Positions 1 through 8,864 of a stretch of DNA of 64,000 nt are shown here, in pieces. The DNA is taken from NCBI GenBank assembly GCA_029269725.1, contig JARJHS010000001.1, positions 620,001 to 684,000 on the forward strand, in the 5' to 3' direction. The notes beneath the pieces were generated by a model, which was given only the letters and a program-made list of their open reading frames with translations, did no database searches and had not been told where the DNA came from. Within the stretch, counting starts at the first letter, position 1; each line of letters begins with the position of its first letter. Source of the DNA: Pollutibacter soli. Lineage in GTDB: Bacteria; Bacteroidota; Bacteroidia; Chitinophagales; Chitinophagaceae. A program made the position numbers and the translations under genes.

Positions 1-1
1 C

Positions 2-667
2 CAGCTAAAAAAAATCTGCCCTGAACTGGACTCAATAAATATTGGCGGTGGTTTCCCGATTAAACATTCACTGGGATTCGATTATGACTACCAGTTTATG
101 ATCACCGAAATTGTGGGAAACATTAAAAAAGCCTGTAAAAAAGCGAAAGTGCCAATGCCGAATATCTTTACGGAATTCGGAAGTTTTACTGTGGGAGAGA
201 GCATGGCACATATCTACAGTGTGATTGGTCAGAAAGTTCAGAATGATCGCGAGATATGGTACATGATTGATTCGTCATTTATCACGACACTGCCAGATAC
301 CTGGGGAATCGGTGAACGATTTCTGTTATTGCCCGTAAACAAATGGAATAATGAATACCAGCGTGTGGTGTTGGGAGGAATCACCTGCGACAGTCATGAT
401 TACTACGATTCGGAAGAGCATATCAATGAAGTTTTCCTGCCAAAGCTCAATGGCGAAACCCCGAATGAACCGCTATATCTTGGATTCTTTCATACAGGTG
501 CATACCAGGACCAGATCAGTGGATATGGTGGCATAAAACACTGCATGATTCCATCTCCGAAACACATCATTATCGAAAAAGATAAAAGCGGTAAACTGGT
601 GGATTGGGTATATGCAAAAGAACAGAGTGCGCAGAGTATGTTGAAGATTCTCGGTTATATCAAATAA
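2..667 (+). CDS. speA: Arginine decarboxylase-like PLP enzyme, C-terminal part
   Basis: The reading frame is open from the window edge, so only the last 221 residues are present. A GGGFP motif near residue 17 is the phosphate-binding glycine loop of fold-type III (Orn/DAP/Arg) decarboxylases. EFGSFTVGES around residue 57 sits where these enzymes carry their EPGR-type segment. Family knowledge suggests a PLP-dependent biosynthetic decarboxylase making agmatine for polyamines. The exact substrate is inferred from overall similarity to Bacteroidota proteins labelled arginine decarboxylase, and a related basic amino acid decarboxylase is possible. The N-terminal part with the PLP lysine lies outside the window. 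Confidence 0.72.
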   Translation, partial: QLKKICPELDSINIGGGFPIKHSLGFDYDYQFMITEIVGNIKKACKKAKVPMPNIFTEFGSFTVGESMAHIYSVIGQKVQNDREIWYMIDSSFITTLPDTWGIGERFLLLPVNKWNNEYQRVVLGGITCDSHDYYDSEEHINEVFLPKLNGETPNEPLYLGFFHTGAYQDQISGYGGIKHCMIPSPKHIIIEKDKSGKLVDWVYAKEQSAQSMLKILGYIK

Positions 668-735
668 TTGCCGCATAACACAAATGCGCGGATGACTTTT
701 TGGATTTGACTTTATTTGTCAATCAAATGATCAAC

Positions 736-1188
736 ATGAGAAAATTTCTTTTATTTTCCGCTATTCTGTTTATTTCCATTGCAACCAAAGCACAATCCAG
801 TGAAGACTCGGTGAAAACTGTGGTCAATAATCTTTTTGCTGCGATGAAGGCAGCAGACCCTGAGGCACTTGTGGCAACATTTGCTGATAGTGCTATTCTG
901 CAAACCATTGCGCAAAATAAAGTAGGGGAGAAGTACATCAGGAATGAGTCAGTGAAACAATTCGCAACTTCTATTGGAGGTCTGAAATCAGGAGCGGCAG
1001 ATGAACGTATTGTTTTTGAAACGGTAAAAATTGACGCTGATCTGGCCCTTGTCTGGACGCCCTATAAATTCTACTTCAATGGAAATTTCAGTCATTGCGG
1101 AGTGAATTCATTTCACCTTGTACGTATTAAAGGTCAGTGGAAAATTCAGTATCTGATCGATACGCGAAGGAAAACTCCCTGTGAGTAA
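736..1188 (+). CDS. Secreted NTF2/SnoaL-like protein
   Basis: About 150 residues starting with a signal peptide (MRKFLLFSAILF, cleavage expected after TKAQ). The rest resembles the SnoaL/DUF4440 NTF2-like fold: an N-terminal helix (VKTVVNNLFAAMKAADPEAL), an FAD-S segment, and C-terminal strands ending in GQWKIQYLIDTRRK. In-frame ATGs at 727 and 736 are both possible; I prefer 736 because it gives a compact signal peptide. Function is unknown, since such domains serve as small-molecule binding pockets or enzymes. It follows the decarboxylase-like gene with a gap of about 70 bases and is convergent with the gene at 1315. Confidence 0.75.
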   Translation: MRKFLLFSAILFISIATKAQSSEDSVKTVVNNLFAAMKAADPEALVATFADSAILQTIAQNKVGEKYIRNESVKQFATSIGGLKSGAADERIVFETVKIDADLALVWTPYKFYFNGNFSHCGVNSFHLVRIKGQWKIQYLIDTRRKTPCE

Positions 1189-1314
1189 TTGTTATTAATA
1201 ATCTGGAACCAGAAGCAGGGGCACCAACCTGAAAACTATCAATTGTTTTAAGTACAGACTACACCGATCTGCTGCTGCTCACTGCTTTCTACTAATTACC
1301 TACTACTTCCTTAC

Positions 1315-2598
1315 TTAATTCACCTTCAGCTTATACTTCTTATTTACTTTCGGATTATTGAAGTATTTATCTGCTTCTTCCTGGGAATAACGTGTATCGA
1401 AATCGACGATTGGTAAATCGACCAGCTGCAATTGCGCCTGCTTTAATTCGTCGCGGAGTTTTTTTGTCTTTGCAAGAAGATCAGGGTCACGGTCACCAAC
1501 AAGCGCACCTTCTGAATAAACATATTCAAGACGTTTGATGGTGGCTCTCACTTGTGCGGCGGTATTCTGTTCCTGCACTTTACTTGGAGCTACGGCTTCT
1601 TTAACAGGAACCATCGTCAGACCTATGCTTGGTAAAATCTTTCCTATATCCTGAGTGCCGGGATCATCTGATGCAGTGGAAAGTACGGTGCCGGCCAATG
1701 CTGTTGTAGAACCAGTGATGTCGAACGTAGCACGGGCATTTTTGTTGGTCTTTACATTCTTGGTGATCACGTAGAAAGTCAACTTCAGATTCTTAATGTA
1801 TTTCGCCATCTCATCGGCGACCACTTTGTGCTCGGCATATTTTTGCGGATAGTTAATTCCCGGCCTGATCACAAATCGTAATGTAGCCGTGTCTTTGTTC
1901 TGAAATTTATCAGACCCGATAAACTGAACCAGAAGTGTTTTAGATTTTGCAGTATCATTATCCCGGATAAAATCATATGGGATCATCCAGGAAAATTCAT
2001 CATCACACCTTTTTACAAGCGTATAATTTGAAATAGGAATATTTGTGCTCAGGGTAATCTGTTCAAAAGGGAAGGTACCCGCTTCGCATTGCACTTTGAA
2101 CCGGATAGAATCGCCCTCCTCATTATACTGAGTCTGGGTAATTGTCGGTTTCAATTTTGATGAATTTATTTCAGTGCTGTAAAATAACAGGTTAAAACTT
2201 GTATCAACCCGATCAGCAGGAAAGAACAAATTCTGAACTCCGATTTCCACACGATAGGGTTCATCGTATTTAAGTTTTCCACTACGGAAAAACGACTTGT
2301 CAGCCTTGAAATACAATTGCCCGGAAGTTCTGTCAATGCGAACACCCACGGGAGCATTTCTCAGGAACCAGTAATAATATTCCTTTGGCCGGTTTATCTC
2401 CATGCCATACTGAAAGATCGAATCAACATGGATGGTAAAATAGGGGTTGAGGTTGATGATCCGTAAGGTGGTGTCAACCGGTAAAGCATGCTGTATGGTA
2501 TCGCTTTTGTGCGGAATCGTGTCTTTATGCTGTACTTCCTGGGATCGCACAGAACCAAGGATCATCAATAGGATAGAGAATATTAAAAGCTTTCTCAA
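1315..2598 (-). CDS. Conserved secreted protein of unknown function
   Basis: 427 residues with a clear signal peptide (MRKLLIFSILLMILGSVRSQ). I do not recognise a defined family. Residues 30-260 look beta-rich and cadherin/Ig-like, with a PVGVRIDRTSGQLYF segment resembling putative-Ig folds. A helical, charged stretch follows near residues 345-395 (IKRLEYVYSEG... KKLRDELKQAQ). The mature protein is probably periplasmic or surface exposed. It reads away from hsp20 in the same direction, separated by about 160 bases that hold the hsp20 terminator. Confidence 0.6.
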   Translation of the reverse strand: MRKLLIFSILLMILGSVRSQEVQHKDTIPHKSDTIQHALPVDTTLRIINLNPYFTIHVDSIFQYGMEINRPKEYYYWFLRNAPVGVRIDRTSGQLYFKADKSFFRSGKLKYDEPYRVEIGVQNLFFPADRVDTSFNLLFYSTEINSSKLKPTITQTQYNEEGDSIRFKVQCEAGTFPFEQITLSTNIPISNYTLVKRCDDEFSWMIPYDFIRDNDTAKSKTLLVQFIGSDKFQNKDTATLRFVIRPGINYPQKYAEHKVVADEMAKYIKNLKLTFYVITKNVKTNKNARATFDITGSTTALAGTVLSTASDDPGTQDIGKILPSIGLTMVPVKEAVAPSKVQEQNTAAQVRATIKRLEYVYSEGALVGDRDPDLLAKTKKLRDELKQAQLQLVDLPIVDFDTRYSQEEADKYFNNPKVNKKYKLKVN

Positions 2599-2683
2599 TA
2601 CGTGAGGTTTTAGTTCAAGAATGCGCGGCGAAATTAAGGCAAACTCTACAACGATTTTCTTAAATAAATAATATAATTATAAA

Positions 2684-2703
2684 CCCCTCTTGAAAAAGAG
2701 GGG
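2684..2703 (-). terminator. Hairpin terminator downstream of hsp20
   Basis: An 8-bp stem (CCCCTCTT / AAGAGGGG) closes a 4-base loop. Read on the minus strand it is followed by TTTATAATTATATT. It lies about 57 bases past the hsp20 stop. The T-tract is imperfect, so strength is uncertain. Confidence 0.6.
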
Positions 2704-2759
2704 CTGTTCACAGATCCTGTTCACTTCGTTTTTAAACTATATATGAGGATCAGCAGCAA

Positions 2760-3203
2760 TTACTGCACACTGATTTCCTTAGGAGTTACTTTAACTTCTT
2801 CTTTTTTAGGAAGCGTTACGTTCAGTACACCGTTTTCATATTTTGCAGAAATCCCTGCATCGTCGATAGCCTCATCAAGAGTAAATGATCTTTTAAATGA
2901 TTTGAAACCATACTCTTTTCTGATCTGCTTTTCGCCTTCTGTTTTTTCAGCGGTTTTCTTTTCACCGGAAATGGTTAAAATGTTCTGATCGACATTGATT
3001 TTAAAATCCGCTTTGTCGAACCCAGGGGCTACCACATCCAGCTGATAAGCTTCCTTTGTTTCATTAATATTTACAGGAGCATTTCCGTTCAAACTCCAAT
3101 CTTTTGTGTTTGCGCCGGTAGCAGGGAAATGTTGAAAAAGATCTTCAAAAATGCTATTGAAAGATTTCTCAAACGGTCTTTGATTAAATTTTACCAGTGT
3201 CAT
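2760..3203 (-). CDS. hsp20: Hsp20 family small heat shock protein
   Basis: 147 residues, the usual length for a bacterial Hsp20. The N-terminus has the FNSIFEDLF amphipathic segment. An alpha-crystallin domain spans about residues 45-135 (YQLDVVAPGFDKADFKINV, ISGEKK, YGFKSFKRSFTL, YENGVLNVTLPK), and an ISV tail acts as the I-x-I-like anchor. It is an ATP-independent cytoplasmic holdase that keeps unfolding proteins soluble. It is divergently transcribed from the bacilliredoxin gene, and both promoters carry an identical 9-base TACTGACAA word, which suggests shared stress control. Confidence 0.95.
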   Translation of the reverse strand: MTLVKFNQRPFEKSFNSIFEDLFQHFPATGANTKDWSLNGNAPVNINETKEAYQLDVVAPGFDKADFKINVDQNILTISGEKKTAEKTEGEKQIRKEYGFKSFKRSFTLDEAIDDAGISAKYENGVLNVTLPKKEEVKVTPKEISVQ

Positions 3204-3277
3204 AGCTCGATGATTTTTATTGTTTCTTTTTCTTCAACAAACCAGATACCACTTGAAAATCGATGCTCAGAATGGCA

Positions 3278-3332
3278 TTGTCAGTATCAGATTGAAGACA
3301 ATTTGGCGCTCAGCTATAAATTTTACTGACAA
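3278..3332. promoter_or_regulatory. Divergent TACTGACAA motif pair between hsp20 and the bacilliredoxin gene
   Basis: TACTGACAA occurs on the minus strand at 3278-3286, facing hsp20, and on the plus strand at 3324-3332, facing the bacilliredoxin gene. Each copy lies about 70 bases before its start codon and about 31 bases before a -7-like element (minus-strand TATCTGGTTTG at 3238-3248; plus-strand TAATTTTG at 3364-3371). A shared regulator site is an inference from this symmetry. Confidence 0.45.
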
Positions 3333-3338
3333 ATTTGC

Positions 3339-3371
3339 TTGTTCATTCAATTCATCATTCGTGTAATTTTG
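3339..3371 (+). promoter_or_regulatory. Bacteroidota-type promoter of the bacilliredoxin gene
   Basis: A TTG at 3339-3341 and TAATTTTG at 3364-3371 are separated by 22 bases, which fits the Bacteroidota consensus TTG ... TAnnTTTG. The start codon follows 28 bases later. Confidence 0.6.
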
Positions 3372-3399
3372 TATTTCAAATAAAAAAGAACTCGATCAT

Positions 3400-3816
3400 A
3401 TGTATCCAACACAGATAGTGACTCCAATGAAGGAGGAGTTGACAGAGAATGGCTTCTCTGAATTATTGACGCCTGAGGAAGTGACTGAATCACTGAAGAA
3501 ACAGGGAACCACGCTCGTTATGATTAACTCAGTTTGCGGATGTTCAGCAGGTTCTGCGAGACCAGGCGTATTGATGGCTGTTCATAACAGTCCTAAAAAA
3601 CCTGATTTTCTCACCACAAGTTTCGCTGGTTATGACATCGATGCGGTAAGTAAGTTGCGTGAGCATTTGCTTCCTTATCCTCCGTCTTCACCAGCCATCG
3701 CCTTGTTTAAAAATGGGGAACTCGTGCACATGATCGAACGTCATCAGATTGAAGGACGTCCGGCTCAATTGATCGCTCAGAATCTTATAGCAGCATTCGA
3801 CGAATACTGTAATTAG
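3400..3816 (+). CDS. BrxA/BrxB family bacilliredoxin
   Basis: 138 residues matching the YphP/YqiW family over the full length. The CGC redox motif is at residues 46-48 within SVCGCSAGSARPG. The conserved MYPTQIVTPM start, YPPSSPAIALFKNG and HQIEGRPAQLIAQNLIAAFDEYC segments are all present. Family members remove bacillithiol from oxidised protein thiols, and several Bacteroidota make bacillithiol. It is therefore probably a cytoplasmic oxidative-stress repair enzyme. It has its own promoter and terminator, is monocistronic, and is divergent from hsp20. Confidence 0.93.
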   Translation: MYPTQIVTPMKEELTENGFSELLTPEEVTESLKKQGTTLVMINSVCGCSAGSARPGVLMAVHNSPKKPDFLTTSFAGYDIDAVSKLREHLLPYPPSSPAIALFKNGELVHMIERHQIEGRPAQLIAQNLIAAFDEYCN

Positions 3817-3845
3817 TTTTTGCTTTGTCTTATAGTTGAATAGTT

Positions 3846-3874
3846 TTAAATAGTCCCGGTAAGGGACTATTTAA
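3846..3874 (+). terminator. Terminator after the bacilliredoxin gene
   Basis: A perfect 12-bp stem (TTAAATAGTCCC / GGGACTATTTAA) with a 5-base loop, followed by TTTATA, lies 30 bases after the stop codon. Confidence 0.7.
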
Positions 3875-3928
3875 TTTATACTTATTCATTTTTCGACTAT
3901 CATTGTGGATTAAACAGCTGCGACTTTC

Positions 3929-5209
3929 ATGTATCCCAACCTTTACTATTTTCTTAAGGAGACATTTAATATTACCCCCTGGAATTTCACTCAGTACATT
4001 AACTCTTTCGGATTTTTTGTTGCAATCGCATTTGTTGTTTCGGCCCTGATGCTTACTTCAGAATTAAAAAGAAAGGAGAAACAGGGATTACTTTCATTTA
4101 AGGAGGAAGCCGTTGTTGTTGGTGAAAAAGTAAAGCTGTCTGATCTTATTTTCAATATCATTTTTGGGTTTATAGTCGGCTATAAAATCATTGGTGTTTT
4201 TTTTAATAATTCAGATACCAATCCACAGGAATACATATTTTCTTCGAAAGGAAGCTGGATTGGTGGAATATTACTGGCGGCGCTTTTTTCCTGGGTTAAG
4301 TATCGCGAGAAAAAGAAACAGGAGCTTCCTTCTCCCGAGGAAAGAAAGATCAGGATCTGGCCACACGAAAGAGTAGGGGACATCATAATTATCGGGGCGA
4401 TTGCTGGATTTGTCGGTGCGAAAATTTTTGACAACCTGGAGAACTGGGATCGCTTCATTCAAAATCCGATAGCGAATCTTTTATCACCGAGTGGCCTTAC
4501 ATTTTATGGTGGTTTGATACTGGCCGCAATTTGCATTCTTACTTACGCCAGAAGAAAACATATCAATCTATGGCATCTTCTGGATTCGACTGCACCTGTT
4601 TTAATGATCGCTTATGCCATCGGAAGAATCGGTTGTCATGTTTCCGGTGATGGCGACTGGGGGATATTTAATAGCGCGTATACTGTTTCGGCAGACGGAG
4701 ATATCATTCCTGCTGCAAAAGGCGCTTTTGAAAGTAGCCTGAATACTTCAGGCAACTTCAGCAAATACCTTATTGCGGAGTTCGGAGATCTGAAAAATAT
4801 TCCTCATGCCTATTTCCATGGTTCCGAATTTTTACCAAACTGGTTCTGGGCATACAACTTTCCTCACAATGTAAATGAGGTGGGGGTTGCTATTCCCGGA
4901 TGCACCGGTAACTATTGCAATCAACTGGTCCCACCAGTTTTTCCGACGACATTGTATGAAATCATTACCTGCACAATCTTATTCCTGGCGATTTGGTTTC
5001 TCCGTAAAAGAATTAAGATTTCCGGACGTCTTTTTGCCGTATATCTGGTGCTCAATGGTTTTGAACGTTTTTTTATTGAAAAGATTCGGGTCAATACAAC
5101 CTATAACTTATTTGGTTTTCATCCCACACAAGCCGAATTAATATCAACTCTTCTCATTCTTGGCGGACTTATCCTTTGGTTCTATCGGGGCCGGGTAAGA
5201 ACTGCCTGA
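3929..5209 (+). CDS. lgt: Prolipoprotein diacylglyceryl transferase family protein (Lgt-like)
   Basis: 426 residues, longer than typical Lgt (about 260-300), with many membrane segments. Family signatures are seen: GLTFYGGLI near residue 190, GRIGCHVSGDGDWG near 231 (the GRxGN-type loop with the essential Arg), NGFERFFIEKIR near 373 (the second essential Arg region) and the C-terminal HPTQ. Lgt attaches diacylglycerol to the lipobox Cys of prolipoproteins at the inner membrane. The His of the usual HGGLIG motif is Tyr193 here. The extra length sits before residue 110 and in a soluble insert around residues 240-320. It could be a divergent Lgt or a paralogue with another acyl acceptor. Confidence 0.82.
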   Translation: MYPNLYYFLKETFNITPWNFTQYINSFGFFVAIAFVVSALMLTSELKRKEKQGLLSFKEEAVVVGEKVKLSDLIFNIIFGFIVGYKIIGVFFNNSDTNPQEYIFSSKGSWIGGILLAALFSWVKYREKKKQELPSPEERKIRIWPHERVGDIIIIGAIAGFVGAKIFDNLENWDRFIQNPIANLLSPSGLTFYGGLILAAICILTYARRKHINLWHLLDSTAPVLMIAYAIGRIGCHVSGDGDWGIFNSAYTVSADGDIIPAAKGAFESSLNTSGNFSKYLIAEFGDLKNIPHAYFHGSEFLPNWFWAYNFPHNVNEVGVAIPGCTGNYCNQLVPPVFPTTLYEIITCTILFLAIWFLRKRIKISGRLFAVYLVLNGFERFFIEKIRVNTTYNLFGFHPTQAELISTLLILGGLILWFYRGRVRTA

Positions 5210-5310
5210 TATAGGAAATTTCTTAATAAGAGGCATATTTCCATTAAAAGCCATTATTCACCTTTCATCCAATCAGGTTCCGGATTCTGTAACTTCTCTT
5301 TAACAGAGGC

Positions 5311-5394
5311 GTACCATGCATGTCTGTAATTCTTCCGGAAATCACAGAAATCAGCCATCCGACATTAAACAAGTTACTATGCATAGCATGGTAC
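5311..5394. repeat. Long-range inverted repeat upstream of the receptor gene
   Basis: GTACCATGC at 5311-5319 is the exact reverse complement of GCATGGTAC at 5386-5394, 66 bases apart. Both are in the 233-base leader or promoter region of the receptor gene. It could be a paired operator or part of an RNA fold; chance is not excluded. Confidence 0.3.
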
Positions 5395-5442
5395 TTACTT
5401 TTGAACTGTAATATATATTGAAAGGTACTAAAGCACGAGAAA

Positions 5443-7926
5443 ATGAAACAATTGCAACTTATCATCACGACGGGATTTTTTTTATTGCTTACATTTTTGG
5501 GTTTCAGCCAGGGAAAGAGTTACGTAATTAAAGGGAAAGTATCAAATTCAACAGAACAGGCAATTGAGGCTGCAACCATCAGCATATTGAAAACCAAAGA
5601 TTCATCAGTTATTAAAAACGAAGTGAGCGGTGCGGACGGAGGTTTTTCGGTTTCCATTAAAGAGGCAGGTGACTATCTGATCCAAATTACAGCTGCCGGA
5701 CTTAAGTTATATCGCAGCCAGGTAATAACCCTGAATGATCAGCAACCGGTTTTCAATGCGGGTGAGATAAAAATGGCCCAATCAACTCAGCAGCTCGAGG
5801 GAGTGACAGTGTCCGGGCGAAAGCCAATAATAGAACAGAAAATCGACAGGATGATTGTAAATGTGGAGGGGCAGATTTCGAATGCAGGTTCCACGGCAAT
5901 GGATGTATTGGAAAAATCTCCGGGAGTTACCGTAGATAAAGATGGTGCTGTTGCATTGAAAGGAAAACAACAGGTGATGATCATGCTGGATGGCCGTCCT
6001 ACGTACCTGGGAACAAATGAACTGGCCAACCTGCTCAGGAGTATGCCGGCGAGCTCGATTGAGACTATAGAAATCATGACAAACCCATCCGCGAAATATG
6101 ATGCCGCTGGTAACTCCGGTATCATCAATATCAAAACCAAAAAGAATAAACAAAGAGGATTTAATGGTAGCGCGACTTTAAACTACGGACAGGGTGTTTA
6201 CTGGAAAACTAATGACAATTTCAACATCAACTATCGCTCCGGCAAATTCAATGTATTTGCAAACGGGGGCTATAGCAAGTGGAATGGTTTTCAGAATCTT
6301 GATATCAACAGGAAATTTAAGGATCCGGCAACTGGAGATCTAAATGCAATCTTTGAATCTTACAACAGGATGCGTACCAATTCAGACAACTTCACTCTGA
6401 AGGTTGGTACAGATTATTATCTTTCGAAAAAAACCACCATCGGTTTTGTTGCGAGCGGATTTATCAATCCTGAATTATTCACTAACAGCAGTACAAGTTA
6501 TTTGCAGGATCCTCACGGAACAACCGATTCAATAGTTTACGCAAAAAGCAGAAATGATAATCGTTGGACAAATAACAGCTTCAACCTGAATCTCCGCCAC
6601 CAGTTCGACAGTACAGGTAAAGAAATTACTTCTGACTTTGACTATGTTACGTATAATTCAAAGACAAAGCAAAACCTCGTTAATACTACGTACGATCCAA
6701 AATGGGATCCTATGTACAATGAATTTCTGCGCGGAGATCTTCCGGTTAACATCAACATTTTCACCGGTAAAGTGGATTACTCACAGAATATATTTAAGTC
6801 GTATAAATTCGAAACAGGTATAAAAACATCCTTTGTAAATACCAATAACTCGGCCTTTTATTACATTCTTGAACAAGGTGCGGAAGCGCCGGATCTCTCG
6901 AAAACAAATAAGTTCAATTATGAGGAAAATATTAATGCAGCATATATCAATGTAAACAGGCAATTCAAAAAATTCGGTGTACAGGCAGGTTTAAGATATG
7001 AGCATACAAGGATCAATGGTCTTCAGTACGGTAATCCGACTGTGAAGGATTCATCATTCAAAAGAACGTATGGTAATTTCTTCCCGACAGTTTATCTCAG
7101 TTATAAAGTGGCAAAGAACCACCAGTTAGGTTTGAATTATGGCAGAAGAATAGACAGGCCCAACTACCAGGATCTTAATCCATTTCTGTTCTTCCTAGAT
7201 AAATACACCTATCAGTCTGGTAATCCATTTATGTTGCCTCAGTACACCGACAACATCGAGCTGTCACACACATTCAAAGAGTTCCTGACCACTACAGCAA
7301 ACTATAGTTACACGACGAATTTTCAGACAGAAACTTTTGAACAGGCGAAGAATCCGAATGGTGAGGAAAATTATGCAACGATCGTAAGACAGGGAAATAT
7401 TGGTTTCCGTCAGAATGCTGGCTTGTCTGTAAGTGTGCAATATCCCATTAAGAAATGGTGGACTATGGTGCTCTACACAAATGTTAATTACAGTCATTAC
7501 CGCGGTGAGATCAATAAGGAAATGCTCGATGTAGAAGCAACCAACTGGATGGTCAATTTCAATAACCAGCTTAAGTTCAAAAATGGTTGGAGTGCTGAAA
7601 TGAGTGGATGGTACAGATCAAAAGGTATCGAAGGTCAGATACTGATTGAACCGATGGGACAGGTGTATATCGGTGGGGCAAAGCAGGTGTTGAAAGGAAA
7701 AGGTACTGTGAAAGTGAGTTTGCGCGACGTATTCTACACACAGAAGGTAAAAGGAAGCATCAATTTTGAAAATACAATGGCCACATTCAGGAACGTGCGT
7801 GATAGTCGCGTAGCTAATATCTCCTTCACCTGGAGATTTGGAAAACCGATCAAAGAGCAGCGTTCAAGGAAAACCGGTGGTGCATCTGAAGAGCTGAATC
7901 GTATTAAAAACGGTAGCAGCAGCTAA
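5443..7926 (+). CDS. Outer membrane receptor with beta-barrel (OMP_b-brl_3 type)
   Basis: 827 residues. A signal peptide (MKQLQLIITTGFFLLLTFLGFSQ) is followed by a carboxypeptidase-regulatory-like domain at about 25-115. A plug-like region lies at about 115-230 (GVTVSGRKP, DVLEKSPGVTVDKDG, VMIMLDGRPTYL, IEIMTNPSAKYDAAGNSGIINIKTK). A long beta-barrel with aromatic strand ends runs to the C-terminus. This is the TonB-dependent-receptor-like architecture common in Bacteroidota. The transported or bound ligand is unknown, and no SusD-like partner lies beside it. It is monocistronic with a strong terminator. Confidence 0.9.
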   Translation: MKQLQLIITTGFFLLLTFLGFSQGKSYVIKGKVSNSTEQAIEAATISILKTKDSSVIKNEVSGADGGFSVSIKEAGDYLIQITAAGLKLYRSQVITLNDQQPVFNAGEIKMAQSTQQLEGVTVSGRKPIIEQKIDRMIVNVEGQISNAGSTAMDVLEKSPGVTVDKDGAVALKGKQQVMIMLDGRPTYLGTNELANLLRSMPASSIETIEIMTNPSAKYDAAGNSGIINIKTKKNKQRGFNGSATLNYGQGVYWKTNDNFNINYRSGKFNVFANGGYSKWNGFQNLDINRKFKDPATGDLNAIFESYNRMRTNSDNFTLKVGTDYYLSKKTTIGFVASGFINPELFTNSSTSYLQDPHGTTDSIVYAKSRNDNRWTNNSFNLNLRHQFDSTGKEITSDFDYVTYNSKTKQNLVNTTYDPKWDPMYNEFLRGDLPVNINIFTGKVDYSQNIFKSYKFETGIKTSFVNTNNSAFYYILEQGAEAPDLSKTNKFNYEENINAAYINVNRQFKKFGVQAGLRYEHTRINGLQYGNPTVKDSSFKRTYGNFFPTVYLSYKVAKNHQLGLNYGRRIDRPNYQDLNPFLFFLDKYTYQSGNPFMLPQYTDNIELSHTFKEFLTTTANYSYTTNFQTETFEQAKNPNGEENYATIVRQGNIGFRQNAGLSVSVQYPIKKWWTMVLYTNVNYSHYRGEINKEMLDVEATNWMVNFNNQLKFKNGWSAEMSGWYRSKGIEGQILIEPMGQVYIGGAKQVLKGKGTVKVSLRDVFYTQKVKGSINFENTMATFRNVRDSRVANISFTWRFGKPIKEQRSRKTGGASEELNRIKNGSSS

Positions 7927-7958
7927 ACTTTTTTTGTTCGTTTCTCATGACGTTAGGC

Positions 7959-7989
7959 GATCCTGTTGTTCTCAACGGGATCTTTTTTT
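7959..7989 (+). terminator. Terminator of the outer membrane receptor gene
   Basis: A 10-bp stem (GATCCTGTTG / CAACGGGATC, one G-T pair) with loop TTCT is followed by seven T. It lies 32 bases after the stop codon. Confidence 0.85.
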
Positions 7990-8359
7990 ATGGGGCGAAG
8001 GGAACAGCAACGCAATAGCAAACAGGCCCTCACTGTATTGTGGGGGGCAAAAGAAACAGCCAATGTCCGGTGCGTCGGTTCTCAAATATTTGAAATTACA
8101 AACATGAAGCTTGTTACTGAACACTTACTGCTAATTCTTCTGCGTCCCTACTACTATACAACTTCCTTTTTGCCGGGAAGTCTCCAAGACTCGAAGGTTG
8201 CTCAAAGATTTGCTTCGAGTTGCCTTACAGTCTTTGAGTCTTAGAGGCTATCGGCAGGATAATCTATGTTATTTTTTAAGAAACATTGGCATCGCGCTAA
8301 TAGTGAGACTGCCTTCAAACTTCTTCATCTTGCCTTAATTTTACAAAAAACTAAACGGC
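7990..8359. other. Gene-free stretch with competing inverted repeats
   Basis: No convincing gene is present; an open frame at 7966-8244 runs out of the terminator and has no protein-like character. The notable content is at 8186-8242: AAGACTCGAAG can pair through ACTCGAAG with CTTCGAGT (8213-8220) or through AAGACTC with GAGTCTT (8236-8242), and CTCAAAGA (8201-8208) can pair with TCTTTGAG (8231-8238). These pairings exclude each other. Confidence 0.4.
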
Positions 8360-8851
8360 ATGCCATCATTTGATATCGTCAGTAAAGTTGACACACAGGC
8401 TTTAGACAACGCAGTCAACGTAACAACTAAGGAAATTTCCAACCGGTTCGATTTTAAGGGTTCACCGGTAGAGATTAATCTGAATAAAAAAGAATTTACT
8501 ATCGCTGTTACAGTAGAAGATGAAATGAAATTGCGTCAGCTGATTGAGGTATTGATTAACCGCGCCCATAAGCAGGGCATAGCACCTGAGGCTTTTGACC
8601 AAAGCAAAAAACCTTACCCCAGTGGTAAGACTTTCAAACATGAAATTCTTGTACGAAATGGTCTGAAGATGGAGGACGCCAAGAAGGTGGTTAAGCTGAT
8701 TAAGGATTCTGGTCTTAAGGTACAGGCACAGATTATGGACGAGACTGTACGTGTGACTGGTAAGAAAATCGATGATCTTCAGGAAGTTATCGCCCTCTGC
8801 AGGGCTTCGGACATTGGCATTCCTCTCCAGTATGAAAATATGCGCAACTGA
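8360..8851 (+). CDS. yajQ: YajQ family nucleotide-binding protein
   Basis: 163 residues, full length for the family. It begins with MPSFDIVSKVD and carries the conserved N-terminal DFKGS, the central KPYPSGKTFKHEILVRNGL and the C-terminal VRVTGKKIDDLQEVI. The fold is two ferredoxin-like halves. Family members bind nucleotides, and one from Xanthomonas binds cyclic di-GMP and acts as a transcription co-regulator. The role in this organism is not shown by context: it stands alone between the receptor gene and the L31 gene. Confidence 0.93.
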   Translation: MPSFDIVSKVDTQALDNAVNVTTKEISNRFDFKGSPVEINLNKKEFTIAVTVEDEMKLRQLIEVLINRAHKQGIAPEAFDQSKKPYPSGKTFKHEILVRNGLKMEDAKKVVKLIKDSGLKVQAQIMDETVRVTGKKIDDLQEVIALCRASDIGIPLQYENMRN

Positions 8852-8864
8852 GGCTGGAAATCAT

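Noticed and set aside
7966-8244. 92-codon plus-strand open frame
   Set aside because: It begins inside the receptor gene terminator, has irregular composition, and covers the nested inverted repeats; no upstream signals.
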